Below, piece by piece: positions 8,601-17,933 of a stretch of 64,000 nt of DNA (within the stretch, counting starts at the first letter, position 1; each line of letters opens with the position of its first letter). The notes beneath the pieces were generated by a model. It saw nothing but the letters and a program-made list of their open reading frames with translations. It did no database searches and had not been told where the DNA came from. The stretch comes from Nitrospira lenta (GTDB taxonomy: Bacteria; Nitrospirota; Nitrospiria; Nitrospirales; Nitrospiraceae): NCBI RefSeq assembly GCF_900403705.1, contig NZ_OUNR01000018.1, positions 124,001 to 188,000 on the forward strand, read 5' to 3'. Made by a program: the position numbers and the translations under genes.

Positions 8601-11600
8601 ACTCGCTCACCTCGCTCGACGGGGCGTTTGTCGACGAACAGGTGTTTATCGAACGCTATCGAACCCTGCCGATGGTGCTAGGCTTATGGCAAGGCGCCCG
8701 TATACCGCTGCTAGGGCTGGCCGGATGCTGGCACGAGGTGCTGGACGCCGCCGATTCCGCCGAACTGGCCGCGTCGCCTCCCTTTATCCCGCATCGGGCG
8801 ATCCGCTTCTGGCGCGGAGTCGCCTGCGCCGGACTGGCGGCGAGCGCCTGCCCGCCCGCTCGCCCGCAATACCGGGAGGGATTAGCCCTCGCCCTGGAAG
8901 AGATGGCGGCATTTTCAGCAGCCGCCGAAGAAAACGTTGCACATTATCGGTATTTTTTACGCGCGGAGTCCGCCCATCTTGATGGACAGATTCACGCGGC
9001 CATTCAGGCCTGCCGCCAAGCGGTAGTCGCGGCAAGCCGCAGCGGGTTTCTCATTGAGGAGGCCTATTTCAACGAACGCCTGGCCGACTGGTTGGAACAA
9101 GAGCAGTCGCCAGTCTCACTGTACCGACAACCTCTGCTCGACGCGCACAACGGCTACGGCCTCGCGCAAGCCTATGCGCTGCAGCATCGGGTTGGGCTCC
9201 GACTACAAACGCTGGACGCCGATCCGCTAGCGCTTGAAGACGACCGCGCGCTGGATCTGGTGGATGCCCAGGCCATGACCCGCGCCATGCGGACAATCAG
9301 TCACCAGGTTGACCTGACAATCCTTCTGCCAAATTTGCTCAAGCTGATTTTAGACTTGTCCGGCGCCGACCGCGGAGCCATCGTCCACCGCCTCGATGAC
9401 CGTCTTGAAATCGAATATGCTCGCGGAATCTATTCTCCCAGCCGCCTGCCGTCGAACTTAGTTCACTATGTACTGAATACCGGCGATGTCGTGGCCAGGG
9501 ATTGTCCATCGGGTGCGCTCGGCGCCTGCTCAGGACCGGACAGCGGCCAGTTCGACGAAGAGCCGTATTTTAAACGCGCGCTGGCGGCATCCATCCTCTG
9601 CCAGGCCATCGACCGCCGCCGGCCGGCCCGGCGCGCGCTCTATCTGGAATATGCCCACCTGTCGAAAGCCTCTTGGCCAGCCCGGCAGGAAGTGCTCACA
9701 TGGCTGAGCCTCCAAGCCGCAACGGCCATCGAAAACGCGGAACTCTACGCGCAACTCGAACAACGAGTACAGGAACGGACGATCGCCCTCTTGGAGGCCA
9801 ACGACCAATTGCACGACCGGGAAACCGCTCTGCTGGCCGCACGAGACGCCGCAGAACGAACGGCACAGGCCAAGATGGACTTCCTCGCGCAGATGAGCCA
9901 TGAGATTCGTACGCCTATGAGCGCCATCATTGGGCTGGCCGATCTAGCCGCCTATGAGAGCACGCCGGACCGTCTGCGCGGCAGCCTCAAAAAAATTCAA
10001 CAGGCCGGCCACCACCTCATGAATGTCCTGGACGACAGTCTCAACTTGTCCCAGCTTGAGTCCGGCAAAACCCCCATCGACCAGACGGCGTTTCTGATGG
10101 ATGACATTTTCCGCGTCCTCCTCAACCAAACCATCGACCGCGCGGAAAACAAACGGCTGACGCTCCTCTGGCGCGTGGAGCCGGATGTGCCGCGCTGCCT
10201 CGTGGGGGACGCCCTGCGCATTAGCCAGGTGCTGTTGAACTATCTCAATAACGCGCTGCGGTATACCGACCAAGGCGAAATTACGGTCGCGGTAGCCGTC
10301 GAACACCGAGAGGCGGACCGCGCGATCATGCGGTTCTCGGTGCGCGACACCGGCCCCGGCATCGATCCGGCGTTGCAACAGACGCTGTTCGAGGAATACC
10401 ATCAGATCGCGACAGATCTACCCCGGCGCCTCAACACCACCGGCTTAGGCCTGGCGATCAGCAAGCGTTATGCAGAACTCATGGGCGGCAGCTGCGGTGT
10501 TCACAGCGCGCCGGAGCACGGCTCGACCTTCTGGCTCTCCGTTCCCTGCGGCGTCGGCGACACCGCCTCAGACCGTACGTCAATCGACGCCGTACGCGGC
10601 CGTTCGGCAATTTTGCTGGAACCGCATGACGAAGCCCGCGAATCGCTGGCGCACAACCTGCGCGAATGGGGCATGGATGTGCTGGCACTGTCATCGGAGC
10701 AAGCCGCGCTCACCGCACTGTCGGAGCGGACGATCCCGCCGCCGGACATTCTTATTTTGTCCTGCTCCACGCCAAGACCAGAGACCTCTCGGCTGTTACA
10801 GGAGAACAAACACTGGCACGCGGAAGACCGCACGCTGCTGCTGCTACCGCAGAGCAGAACGCCGGTCGAGGGCCTTCGAGAAGACACGCCTCACGCCATA
10901 ACAAAACCGATTTTGTCCTATCGTTTATTGGAAGCCGTCGCGGCTCGTCTCGGACACGCGCCGGACGAACATTATGCGCCGCCGACTCAGTTAGGTCGCG
11001 AGGCGCTGGCTCCGCTGAAAACTGTCCGCGGCGCGAGGATCTTAGTGGTAGACGATTCCCCCTTAACCCGCGAAGTCGCGGTCGGCTTACTCGAACATGC
11101 CGAACTGAGAACCGGAACCGCGGAAAACGGCACCGAGGCGATCGCGCAGCTTGAGCTGGCGGCCAACGAGCAGGATCCGTACGTCTTAGTATTGATGGAT
11201 TGGCAAATGCCCGTCATGGATGGGCTTGCCGCGACGGCACTCATCCGCACACGCCCCGAGTGGGCACAGCTGCCCATCATCGCGGTGACAGCCTACGCGC
11301 TGCCGGACACGCGCCGGCAGTGTCTCGAAGCCGGCATGAGCGATCTCGTGACCAAACCGTTTCGTCCCGCCCAATTGTGGAACACCATCGCCCAATGGCT
11401 TGCGCCGCTCCCACCCGCGCAGGTCGAGTGCGCCGCGCCTCCTGCGCCCACACCTGCGCCCAAGAGCGTTCGCACGCGAACTGCCGCTGAGCTTGTGACG
11501 GCCCTTGGCACGGTGCCTGGCCTGTGTCCGACAGAATCGCTGAGTCTTCTTCCCGGCAAAGAAGATCGGTACCTGAGCCTCCTCAATGTCATGCTGTCGG

Positions 11601-11935
11601 ACGCCCTCGCCTGTTCCCAGCTAACAGAACAAGCCATCGACGAATGGCACTGGTCGGCTGCCGCGAATCAGCTGCATTTGCTCAGCGGAAATTGCTCGGT
11701 GCTGGGTGCGCCGACACTGCGGGCGCTCGGCCTGACACTCGAACAATCCGCGAGGCTCTTTCAAGATGGCGATCAGGTTCTCAATCTCGCGCTTTCAATC
11801 CGCCACCTACTCAATGAATTGACCTCCCTGTGGCGCTCGATTGCCGCCCAGCTCTCCACAACGCCATATTATTTAGAAGCCGGCCGCCCCCTCCTGCGCG
11901 ACACCCACGTGAACGATTCCGGAAATGTCTCGTGA
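5675..11935 (+). CDS. giant hybrid sensor: pseudokinase-AAA-GAF-HisKA-REC-REC-HPt
   Basis: 2086 aa from the GTG at 5675, chosen because GGAG lies 9 nt upstream; a GTG at 5660 is the alternative. Order by residue: about 1-170, the C-lobe of a Ser/Thr kinase (YLSPEQLGKL, DARSDLYSLGAILYELL) with no N-lobe, and RGSLHP where HRDLKP is expected. About 190-480, an AAA/predictor-type ATPase (Walker A SGYSGIGKSAL, Walker B LFLDDLQWAD). About 480-1190, helical repeats. About 1200-1360, GAF. About 1407, a HisKA box (MSHEIRTPMSAIIG). About 1520-1600, HATPase (DTGPGID, GLGLAISK). About 1645, a degenerate receiver without the phospho-Asp. About 1790-1905, an intact receiver (VVDDSPLTRE, VLMDWQMPVMDG). About 2000, an HPt-like LHLLSGNCSVLG retaining a candidate His. 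No transmembrane segment. This is the family of fused kinase/ATPase/histidine kinase sensors, here with a dead kinase module. Its partner and output are unknown. Confidence 0.9.
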   Translation: MTAQTLREPSPAELLYMTRRAITWTKGLQQYHLATTARGSLHPQYFHEHDGGAVEVAMPPTAIARLDAMRYLSPEQLGKLPDIDARSDLYSLGAILYELLSGYPPFRHNDPLDLAHQHLAVPPKPLSLWTPVPQPLSDIVMRLLAKAPEARYASTASLLHDLARCERTLLESGTLPPFALGQLERGSQFLIGATLYGREAELAALKDIYARAVQGKVVLGLVSGYSGIGKSALVWAMLPHVTALGGTIVEGKYDQYQRETPYSAIVEAFRGLLRRILSGTQTDIAAWRERILGILASESSVLTNVLPELAQLVGPQPPAPELTGTAAKARFNTLFTALLKEFANPSHPLVLFLDDLQWADLSSLALIRTFVREAVGAHLLLIGTYRDNEVAPHHPLAKLIEDFRADQSLFAELTVGPLGEADLSRMIADSLHQLEDPDGLARYVRQHTHGNPFFTRQFLTHMVRMRELRYDPAHDRWDWTKTAEADSRQGDVVALMHTRLSTYPFPTREAMKVASCIGKRFSLAVLAPVMGLPADQTLIALAPVLRDELVLPVADTDQPHEFRFAHDRVRQAAYATCGPKAAQHLHLAIGLSIWRKLPPDTVCDAVFRIVDQLNQALPLIVDPALRLEVAHLNLLASERAHAALAYEAELLYLRAGEYCLPKCAWTTHYALAYRYHLALAEACSVLSQEEPFQHEVRLMLSHAQPPFDRIRVRIRQTIHLCQSSQMTEGLAIGCHALAEAGILVPAPGDTDQIHAMFDREVSRFHAHIGDTDLRRSFQFLMALPNASDPMAEQIHRLIGAMGDATTITNSPLLGLLGAIGANISLTHGRTSLSPLMYTLLGQGLIRRQAAYAEATALANIARDLWEQQGQDGWTFGRMRVHQAWFILHWSTHIEEILTVATDALTLTRRAHDPIYGGYLLNVITIALAAMGRGTHEVLAAHARVVAHCKPFPAMEVIVGFTQCYAAAAAALRGETNSLTSLDGAFVDEQVFIERYRTLPMVLGLWQGARIPLLGLAGCWHEVLDAADSAELAASPPFIPHRAIRFWRGVACAGLAASACPPARPQYREGLALALEEMAAFSAAAEENVAHYRYFLRAESAHLDGQIHAAIQACRQAVVAASRSGFLIEEAYFNERLADWLEQEQSPVSLYRQPLLDAHNGYGLAQAYALQHRVGLRLQTLDADPLALEDDRALDLVDAQAMTRAMRTISHQVDLTILLPNLLKLILDLSGADRGAIVHRLDDRLEIEYARGIYSPSRLPSNLVHYVLNTGDVVARDCPSGALGACSGPDSGQFDEEPYFKRALAASILCQAIDRRRPARRALYLEYAHLSKASWPARQEVLTWLSLQAATAIENAELYAQLEQRVQERTIALLEANDQLHDRETALLAARDAAERTAQAKMDFLAQMSHEIRTPMSAIIGLADLAAYESTPDRLRGSLKKIQQAGHHLMNVLDDSLNLSQLESGKTPIDQTAFLMDDIFRVLLNQTIDRAENKRLTLLWRVEPDVPRCLVGDALRISQVLLNYLNNALRYTDQGEITVAVAVEHREADRAIMRFSVRDTGPGIDPALQQTLFEEYHQIATDLPRRLNTTGLGLAISKRYAELMGGSCGVHSAPEHGSTFWLSVPCGVGDTASDRTSIDAVRGRSAILLEPHDEARESLAHNLREWGMDVLALSSEQAALTALSERTIPPPDILILSCSTPRPETSRLLQENKHWHAEDRTLLLLPQSRTPVEGLREDTPHAITKPILSYRLLEAVAARLGHAPDEHYAPPTQLGREALAPLKTVRGARILVVDDSPLTREVAVGLLEHAELRTGTAENGTEAIAQLELAANEQDPYVLVLMDWQMPVMDGLAATALIRTRPEWAQLPIIAVTAYALPDTRRQCLEAGMSDLVTKPFRPAQLWNTIAQWLAPLPPAQVECAAPPAPTPAPKSVRTRTAAELVTALGTVPGLCPTESLSLLPGKEDRYLSLLNVMLSDALACSQLTEQAIDEWHWSAAANQLHLLSGNCSVLGAPTLRALGLTLEQSARLFQDGDQVLNLALSIRHLLNELTSLWRSIAAQLSTTPYYLEAGRPLLRDTHVNDSGNVS

Positions 11936-12077
11936 AGAAACAATGCCGGCCTTCCGTAGCACTTTTGCGGCAGCCATTGCACCACAAGCACCTACAGCAG
12001 GCCGGTGACACGGCGGGCTAGCCCCAGACAGACCTAACAGGCGTAATCGCCTCAATCCCTTGGACGCGCCGTTTTGC

Positions 12078-12683
12078 TTATACCTGCTTCTGCCCGATCT
12101 TACTCTCCGTCCCGTTCAAGAGGCGTTCGATGTTCCCCTTGTGCTTCAGCATAATGAGCCCGCTGACGATCACGGAGAAAAGGACAAACTCCACAGTCGG
12201 ACGGGCCACCGAGGCAATCAACGGGAAAAGTCCAAACGCAGTCAGTGCTCCGCCAGAAGAGTAGCGCCACAATGCGACGGCGCCGAGCCACGCCATCAGC
12301 AACAGAAATCCGATCGCCGGCTCGACGCCCAAGACAGAGCCCAGTGCCGTGGCGACGCCTTTACCGCCCTTAAATCCGAGAAACGGCGAGAAGAGGTGGC
12401 CGAGGAACGGCGCCAGGGCCACCAGCAAAATCATCCATTCCTGCTGAAGCATCTGCGTGGCAGCAAATCCCATGACCCAGCCTTTTCCCATATCGCCGAT
12501 CAGCGTCAGGATGCCGGCCTTCTTGCCGGAAACTCGCAGGACATTGGTGAAGCCAACGTTCTTGCTGCCGACCGTTCTCGGATCAGGCAACCCCATCGCT
12601 TTCGACACGACAATGCCGAATGGAATAGCCCCCAGCAGATAGCCGGCCATTGCCATGAGAACCCAGAGCACTTCGTTATTCAT
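12078..12683 (-). CDS. plsY: glycerol-3-phosphate acyltransferase PlsY
   Basis: 201 aa integral membrane enzyme that transfers acyl groups from acyl-phosphate to glycerol-3-phosphate, the first acylation of phospholipid synthesis. The family's glycine-rich loops are present: GAIPFGIVVSKAMG at the start, GSKNVGFTNVLR (usually GSGNPGATNVLR, so slightly divergent), and GFKGGKGVATALG in the second conserved block. About five hydrophobic helices; normal length. It lies just downstream of pgsA, so two phospholipid genes end the envelope block. The gap to pgsA holds a fragment of the inverted-repeat family. It converges on the hybrid kinase gene (142 bp between stops), where I see no clear terminator. 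Confidence 0.93.
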   Translation of the reverse strand: MNNEVLWVLMAMAGYLLGAIPFGIVVSKAMGLPDPRTVGSKNVGFTNVLRVSGKKAGILTLIGDMGKGWVMGFAATQMLQQEWMILLVALAPFLGHLFSPFLGFKGGKGVATALGSVLGVEPAIGFLLLMAWLGAVALWRYSSGGALTAFGLFPLIASVARPTVEFVLFSVIVSGLIMLKHKGNIERLLNGTESKIGQKQV

Positions 12684-12715
12684 AGTTCAGAAATAGAAAC
12701 AGGAAGAATAATGCG

Positions 12716-12742
12716 TGGCTGGAGGACGTTTTCAGCATCCTG
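12716..12742. repeat. inverted-repeat element fragment, copy D
   Basis: Half-copy in the plsY-pgsA gap: GGACGTTTTCAGCATCCTG matches the terminal arm of copies A and C. It ends 8 bp before the pgsA stop codon. Only one arm is recognisable. Confidence 0.5.
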
Positions 12743-12749
12743 CCATGGA

Positions 12750-13346
12750 CTATAGTCCTTTGGCGACGACCTGCTTCCAGAAGCTCCACACATACTGGCC
12801 GCCGGAAATATAGCCCAGCACCAGTGACAGATAGAGTGTCACGATACCCGCCAGGTGCAGATTGCCCAGCGGGGCCAGGCTGGTCCCTTCGAGAATGAGC
12901 ATGACAATCGCCACGACCTGCAAGGCCATCTTGTACTTGCCCGTCGTCTCGGCGGCGATGATCATCCCTTCGCCCGCAGCGATGGCGCGAATGCCGGTAA
13001 CTCCCAGCTCTCGGGCAATGATCAGAATAGCGACCAGCGCGCTGACCCGGTCCACGTTCACGAGCAGAATCAGCGCGGACAAGACCAACAGCTTGTCGGC
13101 GATGGGATCGAGCAACTTTCCGAGCTTGGTCACCTGACCCGACCGTCTCGCGAGATAGCCATCGAGCATATCCGTCACGGCAGCCACGACAAACACGATG
13201 GCGGCCATGAGCGATCGGTCTGGATCCGGCGTCGAAAACAGCACGACGAACACCGGAATCAACAGGATCCGGGTGAGCGTGAGCAGGTTGGGGATGTTCA
13301 GCGAATCCTGCCCGATTTCCCGCCATGCGGCTAAGACGCGATTCAT
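12750..13346 (-). CDS. pgsA: CDP-diacylglycerol--glycerol-3-phosphate 3-phosphatidyltransferase
   Basis: 198 aa integral membrane enzyme making phosphatidylglycerol phosphate from CDP-diacylglycerol and glycerol-3-phosphate. The CDP-alcohol phosphotransferase signature is complete: TDMLDGYLARRSGQ followed by GKLLDPIADK, with the expected spaced aspartates. The N-terminus NIPNLLTLTRILLIPVFVVL is typical of PgsA. Four to five hydrophobic helices. The next gene on this strand is plsY; upstream, separated by repeat copy C, is kdsD. Confidence 0.95.
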   Translation of the reverse strand: MNRVLAAWREIGQDSLNIPNLLTLTRILLIPVFVVLFSTPDPDRSLMAAIVFVVAAVTDMLDGYLARRSGQVTKLGKLLDPIADKLLVLSALILLVNVDRVSALVAILIIARELGVTGIRAIAAGEGMIIAAETTGKYKMALQVVAIVMLILEGTSLAPLGNLHLAGIVTLYLSLVLGYISGGQYVWSFWKQVVAKGL

Positions 13347-13366
13347 AGCTGTGTACGATCCTCTTG

Positions 13367-13494
13367 CAACCTACTGAAAACCGGCTCGATCTACTCGCAC
13401 TTGATACCACTACTCGCTTGGAACAACAAGATATTTACCTACAGGATACACAACAATAAGGCGAGGACACCGCTGGCGGACTTTTTCAGCAGCC
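13367..13494. repeat. inverted-repeat intergenic element, copy C
   Basis: Fills the kdsD-pgsA gap. The plus strand opens AACCTACTGAAAACCGGC and closes GGCGGACTTTTTCAGCAGCC, so the two ends are imperfect inverted repeats. It ends 4 bp from the kdsD stop codon. The interior is more AT-rich than the flanks and carries no ORF. Confidence 0.65.
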
Positions 13495-13497
13495 TAA

Positions 13498-14532
13498 CTA
13501 GACGATGCCGCTCTTCAAGAGATCATGCAAATGAATGACCCCGCGAATATTCCGATCGCCTTCGATCACCACAAGCGTCGTAATGGAAAAACGTTCCATC
13601 ATTTCGACCGCTTTGGCCGCCAGGTCGTCTGGGCTGATGATCCGTGGACGTCGCGATGCGAGCACGCTCGCCGTCGCCTTCGTAAAGTCTCCGCCGCCCT
13701 GAATGAACCGACGCAGATCTCCATCGGTGATGATCCCGGCCAGCTTCCCCACTTGATCGACCACTGTGGTCATCCCGAGCTTCTTCGCGGTCATCTCCAA
13801 CATCGCCGTGGTGCCGGATACCGACTCCTCCACCTTGGGCAAATCGGCCCCCGCATGCATGAGATCCTTCACCCGCACCAACAACCGCCGCCCGAGCGTG
13901 CCGCCCGGATGGAATTGCGCAAAGTCTTCTTCTTTGAATCCGCGCTTCTGCAACAAGGCCACGGCCAGCGCATCGCCCAGCGCCAACGTCGCGGTCGTGC
14001 TGGCCGTCGGCGCGAGCCCCATGGGACAGGCCTCCTCCGACACCGAGACATCCAACGCCACATCACTCTGCTTGGCCAGGGTCGATGTCATGCGACCCGT
14101 GAGACCAATGACCGGAATCCCCATGCGCTCGACATAGGGCAGGATTTGCAGTAACTCCGCCGTCTCACCGCTATTGGAAATGGCAATCAAGGCGTCGCGT
14201 CGCGCCAACATCCCCAGGTCGCCATGCACTCCTTCAGCGGGATGAAGGAAAAACGAGGAGGTGCCGGTGCTGGCCAGCGTCGCGGCAATCTTTTGACCGA
14301 TCAATCCGGATTTGCCCATCCCGGAGACCACGACCTTGCCTTTGCACTGAGCAAGCAGATCCACGGCCTTTTCAAACTTATTATCCATCCGATCGACAAG
14401 CGCCAGCACCGCGCGCGCTTCGATTTCAAGCACACGCTTCCCGTCACCCAGGCTTCCCAGGCTCTTCACCCCTTTAGGAGCCGGAGCGCTCTTTGATGGA
14501 GACTTTAGCTTCGTGGTTTGGCTGCGTCGCAT
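13498..14532 (-). CDS. kdsD: D-arabinose-5-phosphate isomerase
   Basis: 344 aa. Converts ribulose-5-phosphate to arabinose-5-phosphate, the entry to KDO synthesis. A basic, Ser/Pro-rich leader of about 25 residues precedes the SIS domain ([46 protein letters not shown]). Two CBS domains follow (from [12 protein letters not shown] and from [14 protein letters not shown]). This is the normal KdsD/KpsF layout. Its 5' end overlaps the kdsA 3' end by 28 nt, so the two are co-translated. With kdsA and kdsB in the same block it gives most of the CMP-KDO pathway; kdsC is not in this window. Confidence 0.94.
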   Translation of the reverse strand: MRRSQTTKLKSPSKSAPAPKGVKSLGSLGDGKRVLEIEARAVLALVDRMDNKFEKAVDLLAQCKGKVVVSGMGKSGLIGQKIAATLASTGTSSFFLHPAEGVHGDLGMLARRDALIAISNSGETAELLQILPYVERMGIPVIGLTGRMTSTLAKQSDVALDVSVSEEACPMGLAPTASTTATLALGDALAVALLQKRGFKEEDFAQFHPGGTLGRRLLVRVKDLMHAGADLPKVEESVSGTTAMLEMTAKKLGMTTVVDQVGKLAGIITDGDLRRFIQGGGDFTKATASVLASRRPRIISPDDLAAKAVEMMERFSITTLVVIEGDRNIRGVIHLHDLLKSGIV

Positions 14533-15332
14533 ATCCGCATCACCCGTTCAAGCAAAGATTTCAGTTGATGCAGCGGCACCATGTTCGGGCCATCAGAAAG
14601 GGCTTCGTCAGGATTGGGATGCACTTCCATGAAAAATCCGTCCACCCCGGCGCCGGCAGCCGCACAGGCCAATGGCTCGACAAACTCCCGCTGACCGCTG
14701 GATTTGGTGCCCCCGCCGCCGGGTAACTGCACGCTATGCGTCGCATCGAACACGACGGGATAGCCGAAGCTCCGCATAATGGGAAAGGAACGCATATCGA
14801 CAACGAGGTTGTTATAGCCGAAGGACGATCCGCGCTCCGTCAGCACAATGCGCTGGCTTCCACACTCTTCGACCTTCTTCACGGCATTGGCCATTTCAGG
14901 CGGCGAGAGGAATTGCCCCTTCTTCACATTCACCACTTTGCCGGTCTTAGCCGCCGCGATGAGCAGATCCGTCTGGCGACACAAGAATGCGGGAATCTGC
15001 AGCACATCGACGACCTTCCCCGCTTCCGTCGCCTGTTCTTCCGTATGCACATCGGTCAGAATTGGAAGTCCCAATTGGTCCTTCACCTTCTTCAAGACCG
15101 CCAAACCATTCTCGATGCCGGGGCCACGGTACGACTTGATGGAGGTCCGATTGGCCTTGTCGAACGACGACTTGAAGACATAGGGGATACCGAGCGACTT
15201 GGTGATCTCTGCAATTTTCCCGGCCGTATCCAGCACCAGCTGTTCACTCTCGATGACGCAGGGACCGGCAATCAGGAACGGCCGATTTCCCGCTCCGACT
15301 TTGAACGAACCGATTTGGACTTCGTGACTCAT
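14505..15332 (-). CDS. kdsA: 3-deoxy-8-phosphooctulonate synthase
   Basis: 275 aa, normal length. Condenses arabinose-5-phosphate with phosphoenolpyruvate to KDO-8-phosphate. Family motifs: [15 protein letters not shown] at the start, [33 protein letters not shown], and [20 protein letters not shown]. The [12 protein letters not shown] form is usual. The gene overlaps kdsD and follows pyrG after a 187-bp AT-richer gap in which I recognise nothing. Confidence 0.95.
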   Translation of the reverse strand: MSHEVQIGSFKVGAGNRPFLIAGPCVIESEQLVLDTAGKIAEITKSLGIPYVFKSSFDKANRTSIKSYRGPGIENGLAVLKKVKDQLGLPILTDVHTEEQATEAGKVVDVLQIPAFLCRQTDLLIAAAKTGKVVNVKKGQFLSPPEMANAVKKVEECGSQRIVLTERGSSFGYNNLVVDMRSFPIMRSFGYPVVFDATHSVQLPGGGGTKSSGQREFVEPLACAAAGAGVDGFFMEVHPNPDEALSDGPNMVPLHQLKSLLERVMRICDAAKPRS

Positions 15333-15519
15333 CTATCAGCCTATATTTCTAGGGCTAACGAATACCCCTGCAAACATTTCTCGAATAATCCCAAGCTCCT
15401 CCGGCATCCAAACAACTATCTATGTACCAGCAATGCTTTAACCAAAAAGCTGATACCAAGATAGTAACCGATGCAGTAACGATGACCCATATTACTCTCG
15501 GTGTACTCATTGAACCTGA

Positions 15520-17121
15520 TTAATGCCCAAGCTTCTTTCGAAGCGCTGCCCCCACAAATCCGCTGAACAACGGATGTGGATGATGCGGTCGCGAACGATA
15601 TTCCGGATGGAACTGCGTCGCGAGGAACCAGGGATGCTTCTTAAGCTCCACGATCTCGACCAGCCGCCCGTCCGGCGACAACCCGCTCAACACCAATCCC
15701 TTGGCCGCGAGTTGCTCGCAATAGGCATTGTTGAATTCGTACCGATGCCGATGCCGCTCGCTGATCTCGTTGACACCGTACATCTTCTGCGCCAGCGTCC
15801 CCTCTCCGAGTTTGCACAGGTAGGAGCCGAGCCGCATGGTCCCGCCCTTGTCGCTCACGGACTGTTGTTCGGACATCAAATGGATGACAGGATGCGGCGA
15901 TTGCCCGTCGAACTCCGAACTATTGGCGCCCGCCAGACCCGCCACGTTCCGCGCAAACTCGATGGTAGCGCATTGCATGCCCAAACACAGTCCGAGGAAC
16001 GGCACTTCGCGTTCTCGCGCATACTTGATGGTGAGAATTTTCCCTTCGACTCCGCGCGTCCCAAACCCTCCGGGAATCAGAATTCCGTCCGCCTCGCGCA
16101 AGATCCGCTCGGTCCCCTGACGCTCAACGTCTTCAGACTCAATCCAGGTGATGTTGACCTTCGTCTCATGATCGATCCCGCCATGCACCAGCGCCTCGGC
16201 CAGACTTTTGTAGCACTCCTTCAGCCCCGCGTATTTCCCGACCAGCGCGACGGAGATCTCGTGCTTCGGATGCTTGATCTTCTGCACCATCGCATCCCAC
16301 TCGCGCAGATTCGGGGGGCCGGTCTCAATATGCAGTTGCCGGACGATCAGTTCATCCAGACCTTCTTTTCGGAAGACAATCGGCACTTCATAGATCGTCT
16401 CAACATCCTTTGCTGTGATGACGGCATCTTTCTCGACATTGCAGAACATCGCGATCTTGGCCTTCATCTCCGGCGGAATGTACCGATCAGTGCGGCACAA
16501 CAGAATATGCGGCTGGATACCGATCTCGCGAAGCTTGTTCACCGAATGCTGCGTGGGCTTGGTCTTCAATTCACCAGCCGCGCCGATGTAGGGGACCAGC
16601 GTCAAGTGGACATACAACACATTGTCGCGACCTACATCGTAGGGCATCTGGCGAATCGCTTCGAGAAACGGCAGACTTTCAATGTCGCCGACAGTGCCGC
16701 CGATCTCGACGATCGTGACGTCGATCCCCTGCGAGATCCGCATGATGCATTGTTTGATCTCGTCGGTGATGTGCGGCACGACTTGGACGGTGCCGCCAAG
16801 ATAATCGCCCCGGCGTTCTTTCGTGATGACGGAATTGTAAATCCGCCCCGTGGTGTAATTGCTTTCCTTCGTCAGCGACAACGAGGTGAACCGCTCGTAG
16901 TGACCCAGGTCGAGATCGGTTTCCGCGCCGTCCTCGGTGACGAAGACTTCGCCATGCTGATAGGGATTCATCGTGCCCGGGTCGACGTTGATGTAGGGGT
17001 CGAGCTTCAAGAACGTGATCTTGAGCCCGCGGCTCTCCAGAAGATTACCGATCGACGCCGACGCCAGTCCCTTCCCCAGCGACGAGACCACTCCCCCTGT
17101 CACAAAAATAAACTTGCTCAT
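15520..17121 (-). CDS. pyrG: CTP synthase
   Basis: 533 aa. Aminates UTP to CTP with glutamine. The ATG at 17121 is preferred over 17136 because GGGG lies at good spacing before [18 protein letters not shown], the usual N-terminus. The synthetase domain has [15 protein letters not shown] and [17 protein letters not shown]. The C-terminal class I glutamine amidotransferase domain has the nucleophile in FLGLCLGMQ and the ATQFHPEY motif. It lies between kdsB, which consumes CTP, and kdsA, so placement makes metabolic sense. It is separate from the pyr operon at 25-35 kb. Confidence 0.96.
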   Translation of the reverse strand: MSKFIFVTGGVVSSLGKGLASASIGNLLESRGLKITFLKLDPYINVDPGTMNPYQHGEVFVTEDGAETDLDLGHYERFTSLSLTKESNYTTGRIYNSVITKERRGDYLGGTVQVVPHITDEIKQCIMRISQGIDVTIVEIGGTVGDIESLPFLEAIRQMPYDVGRDNVLYVHLTLVPYIGAAGELKTKPTQHSVNKLREIGIQPHILLCRTDRYIPPEMKAKIAMFCNVEKDAVITAKDVETIYEVPIVFRKEGLDELIVRQLHIETGPPNLREWDAMVQKIKHPKHEISVALVGKYAGLKECYKSLAEALVHGGIDHETKVNITWIESEDVERQGTERILREADGILIPGGFGTRGVEGKILTIKYAREREVPFLGLCLGMQCATIEFARNVAGLAGANSSEFDGQSPHPVIHLMSEQQSVSDKGGTMRLGSYLCKLGEGTLAQKMYGVNEISERHRHRYEFNNAYCEQLAAKGLVLSGLSPDGRLVEIVELKKHPWFLATQFHPEYRSRPHHPHPLFSGFVGAALRKKLGH

Positions 17122-17132
17122 GGCTGCCCCCA

Positions 17133-17933
17133 TCATCGGCTCGGTGCGGTCCGTTTGAGGTTGAGTTCCTGTTTCAGGGATTCATACTGCCGCAACTTTT
17201 CTTCGGCCTCCGGGACATCCTCCGGCGCATCGATGCGCAGCGACGCATACGGCGTCTCCCAGACACGCACGCGGATTCCGTTTTCGAGCGCGCGCAACTG
17301 TTCCAGCTTTTCCGCATCTTCCAGCACACCCGTCTTCATCCCGGCAAAGCGCAACAGCGTTTCCTTCGTATAAATATAGACCCCGAGATGAATGTAATGC
17401 AGCCCGCTGACCACACGCCGGCTCGGATCGTCGCGGACGAGCGGGATCGGCGCGCGCGAAAAATAGAGCGCATGGCCATTGGCATCCGTCGCCACCTTGA
17501 CGATCGCCGGATTGTGCAGATCGTCGGTCACATCCATCTTGCGCTTCAGCGTGCCCATTTCGGCGCCGCTCTGGAGGAACGGATCGATGAGATCCGACAG
17601 CAGCTCGGCATTCAGCGGAATTTCGTCTCCTTGCAAATCAACGAAGCACTCTCCCGCAAACATCCTGGCCACCGCCGCAACACGATCGGTCCCCGTCCGA
17701 TATTCGCCGCCCATCATGACAACCCGGCCGCCGAACTGTTCGACAGCCTGCTTGATACGATCATCATCCGTCGCGACCAGCACGTCATTCACCGAGCGAC
17801 AGGCCCGCGCGCATTCATAGACATGCTGAATCATCGGTTTGCCGGCCAGCTTCACCAGCGGTTTTCCGGGAAACCGCGACGACCCGTAGCGGGCCGGAAT
17901 GACGAGGGTGACCGACGACAATGTTTTAGCCAT
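17133..17933 (-). CDS. kdsB: 3-deoxy-manno-octulosonate cytidylyltransferase
   Basis: 266 aa from the ATG at 17933; an upstream in-frame extension to 18044 overlaps the kinase gene and is rejected. Activates KDO with CTP to CMP-KDO. N-terminal [16 protein letters not shown] is the nucleotide-binding signature; [17 protein letters not shown] and [10 protein letters not shown] follow as expected. The 5' end overlaps the heptose-7-phosphate kinase stop by 8 nt, and its stop lies 11 nt before the pyrG start. Confidence 0.95.
   Translation of the reverse strand: MAKTLSSVTLVIPARYGSSRFPGKPLVKLAGKPMIQHVYECARACRSVNDVLVATDDDRIKQAVEQFGGRVVMMGGEYRTGTDRVAAVARMFAGECFVDLQGDEIPLNAELLSDLIDPFLQSGAEMGTLKRKMDVTDDLHNPAIVKVATDANGHALYFSRAPIPLVRDDPSRRVVSGLHYIHLGVYIYTKETLLRFAGMKTGVLEDAEKLEQLRALENGIRVRVWETPYASLRIDAPEDVPEAEEKLRQYESLKQELNLKRTAPSR

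Noticed and set aside
15333-15519. 187-bp AT-richer gap between pyrG and kdsA as a possible tRNA or promoter
   Set aside because: No cloverleaf and no hexamer pair at proper spacing.
15523-17373. 616-aa open frame on the plus strand
   Set aside because: Opposite strand of pyrG and kdsB, which have complete family motifs.
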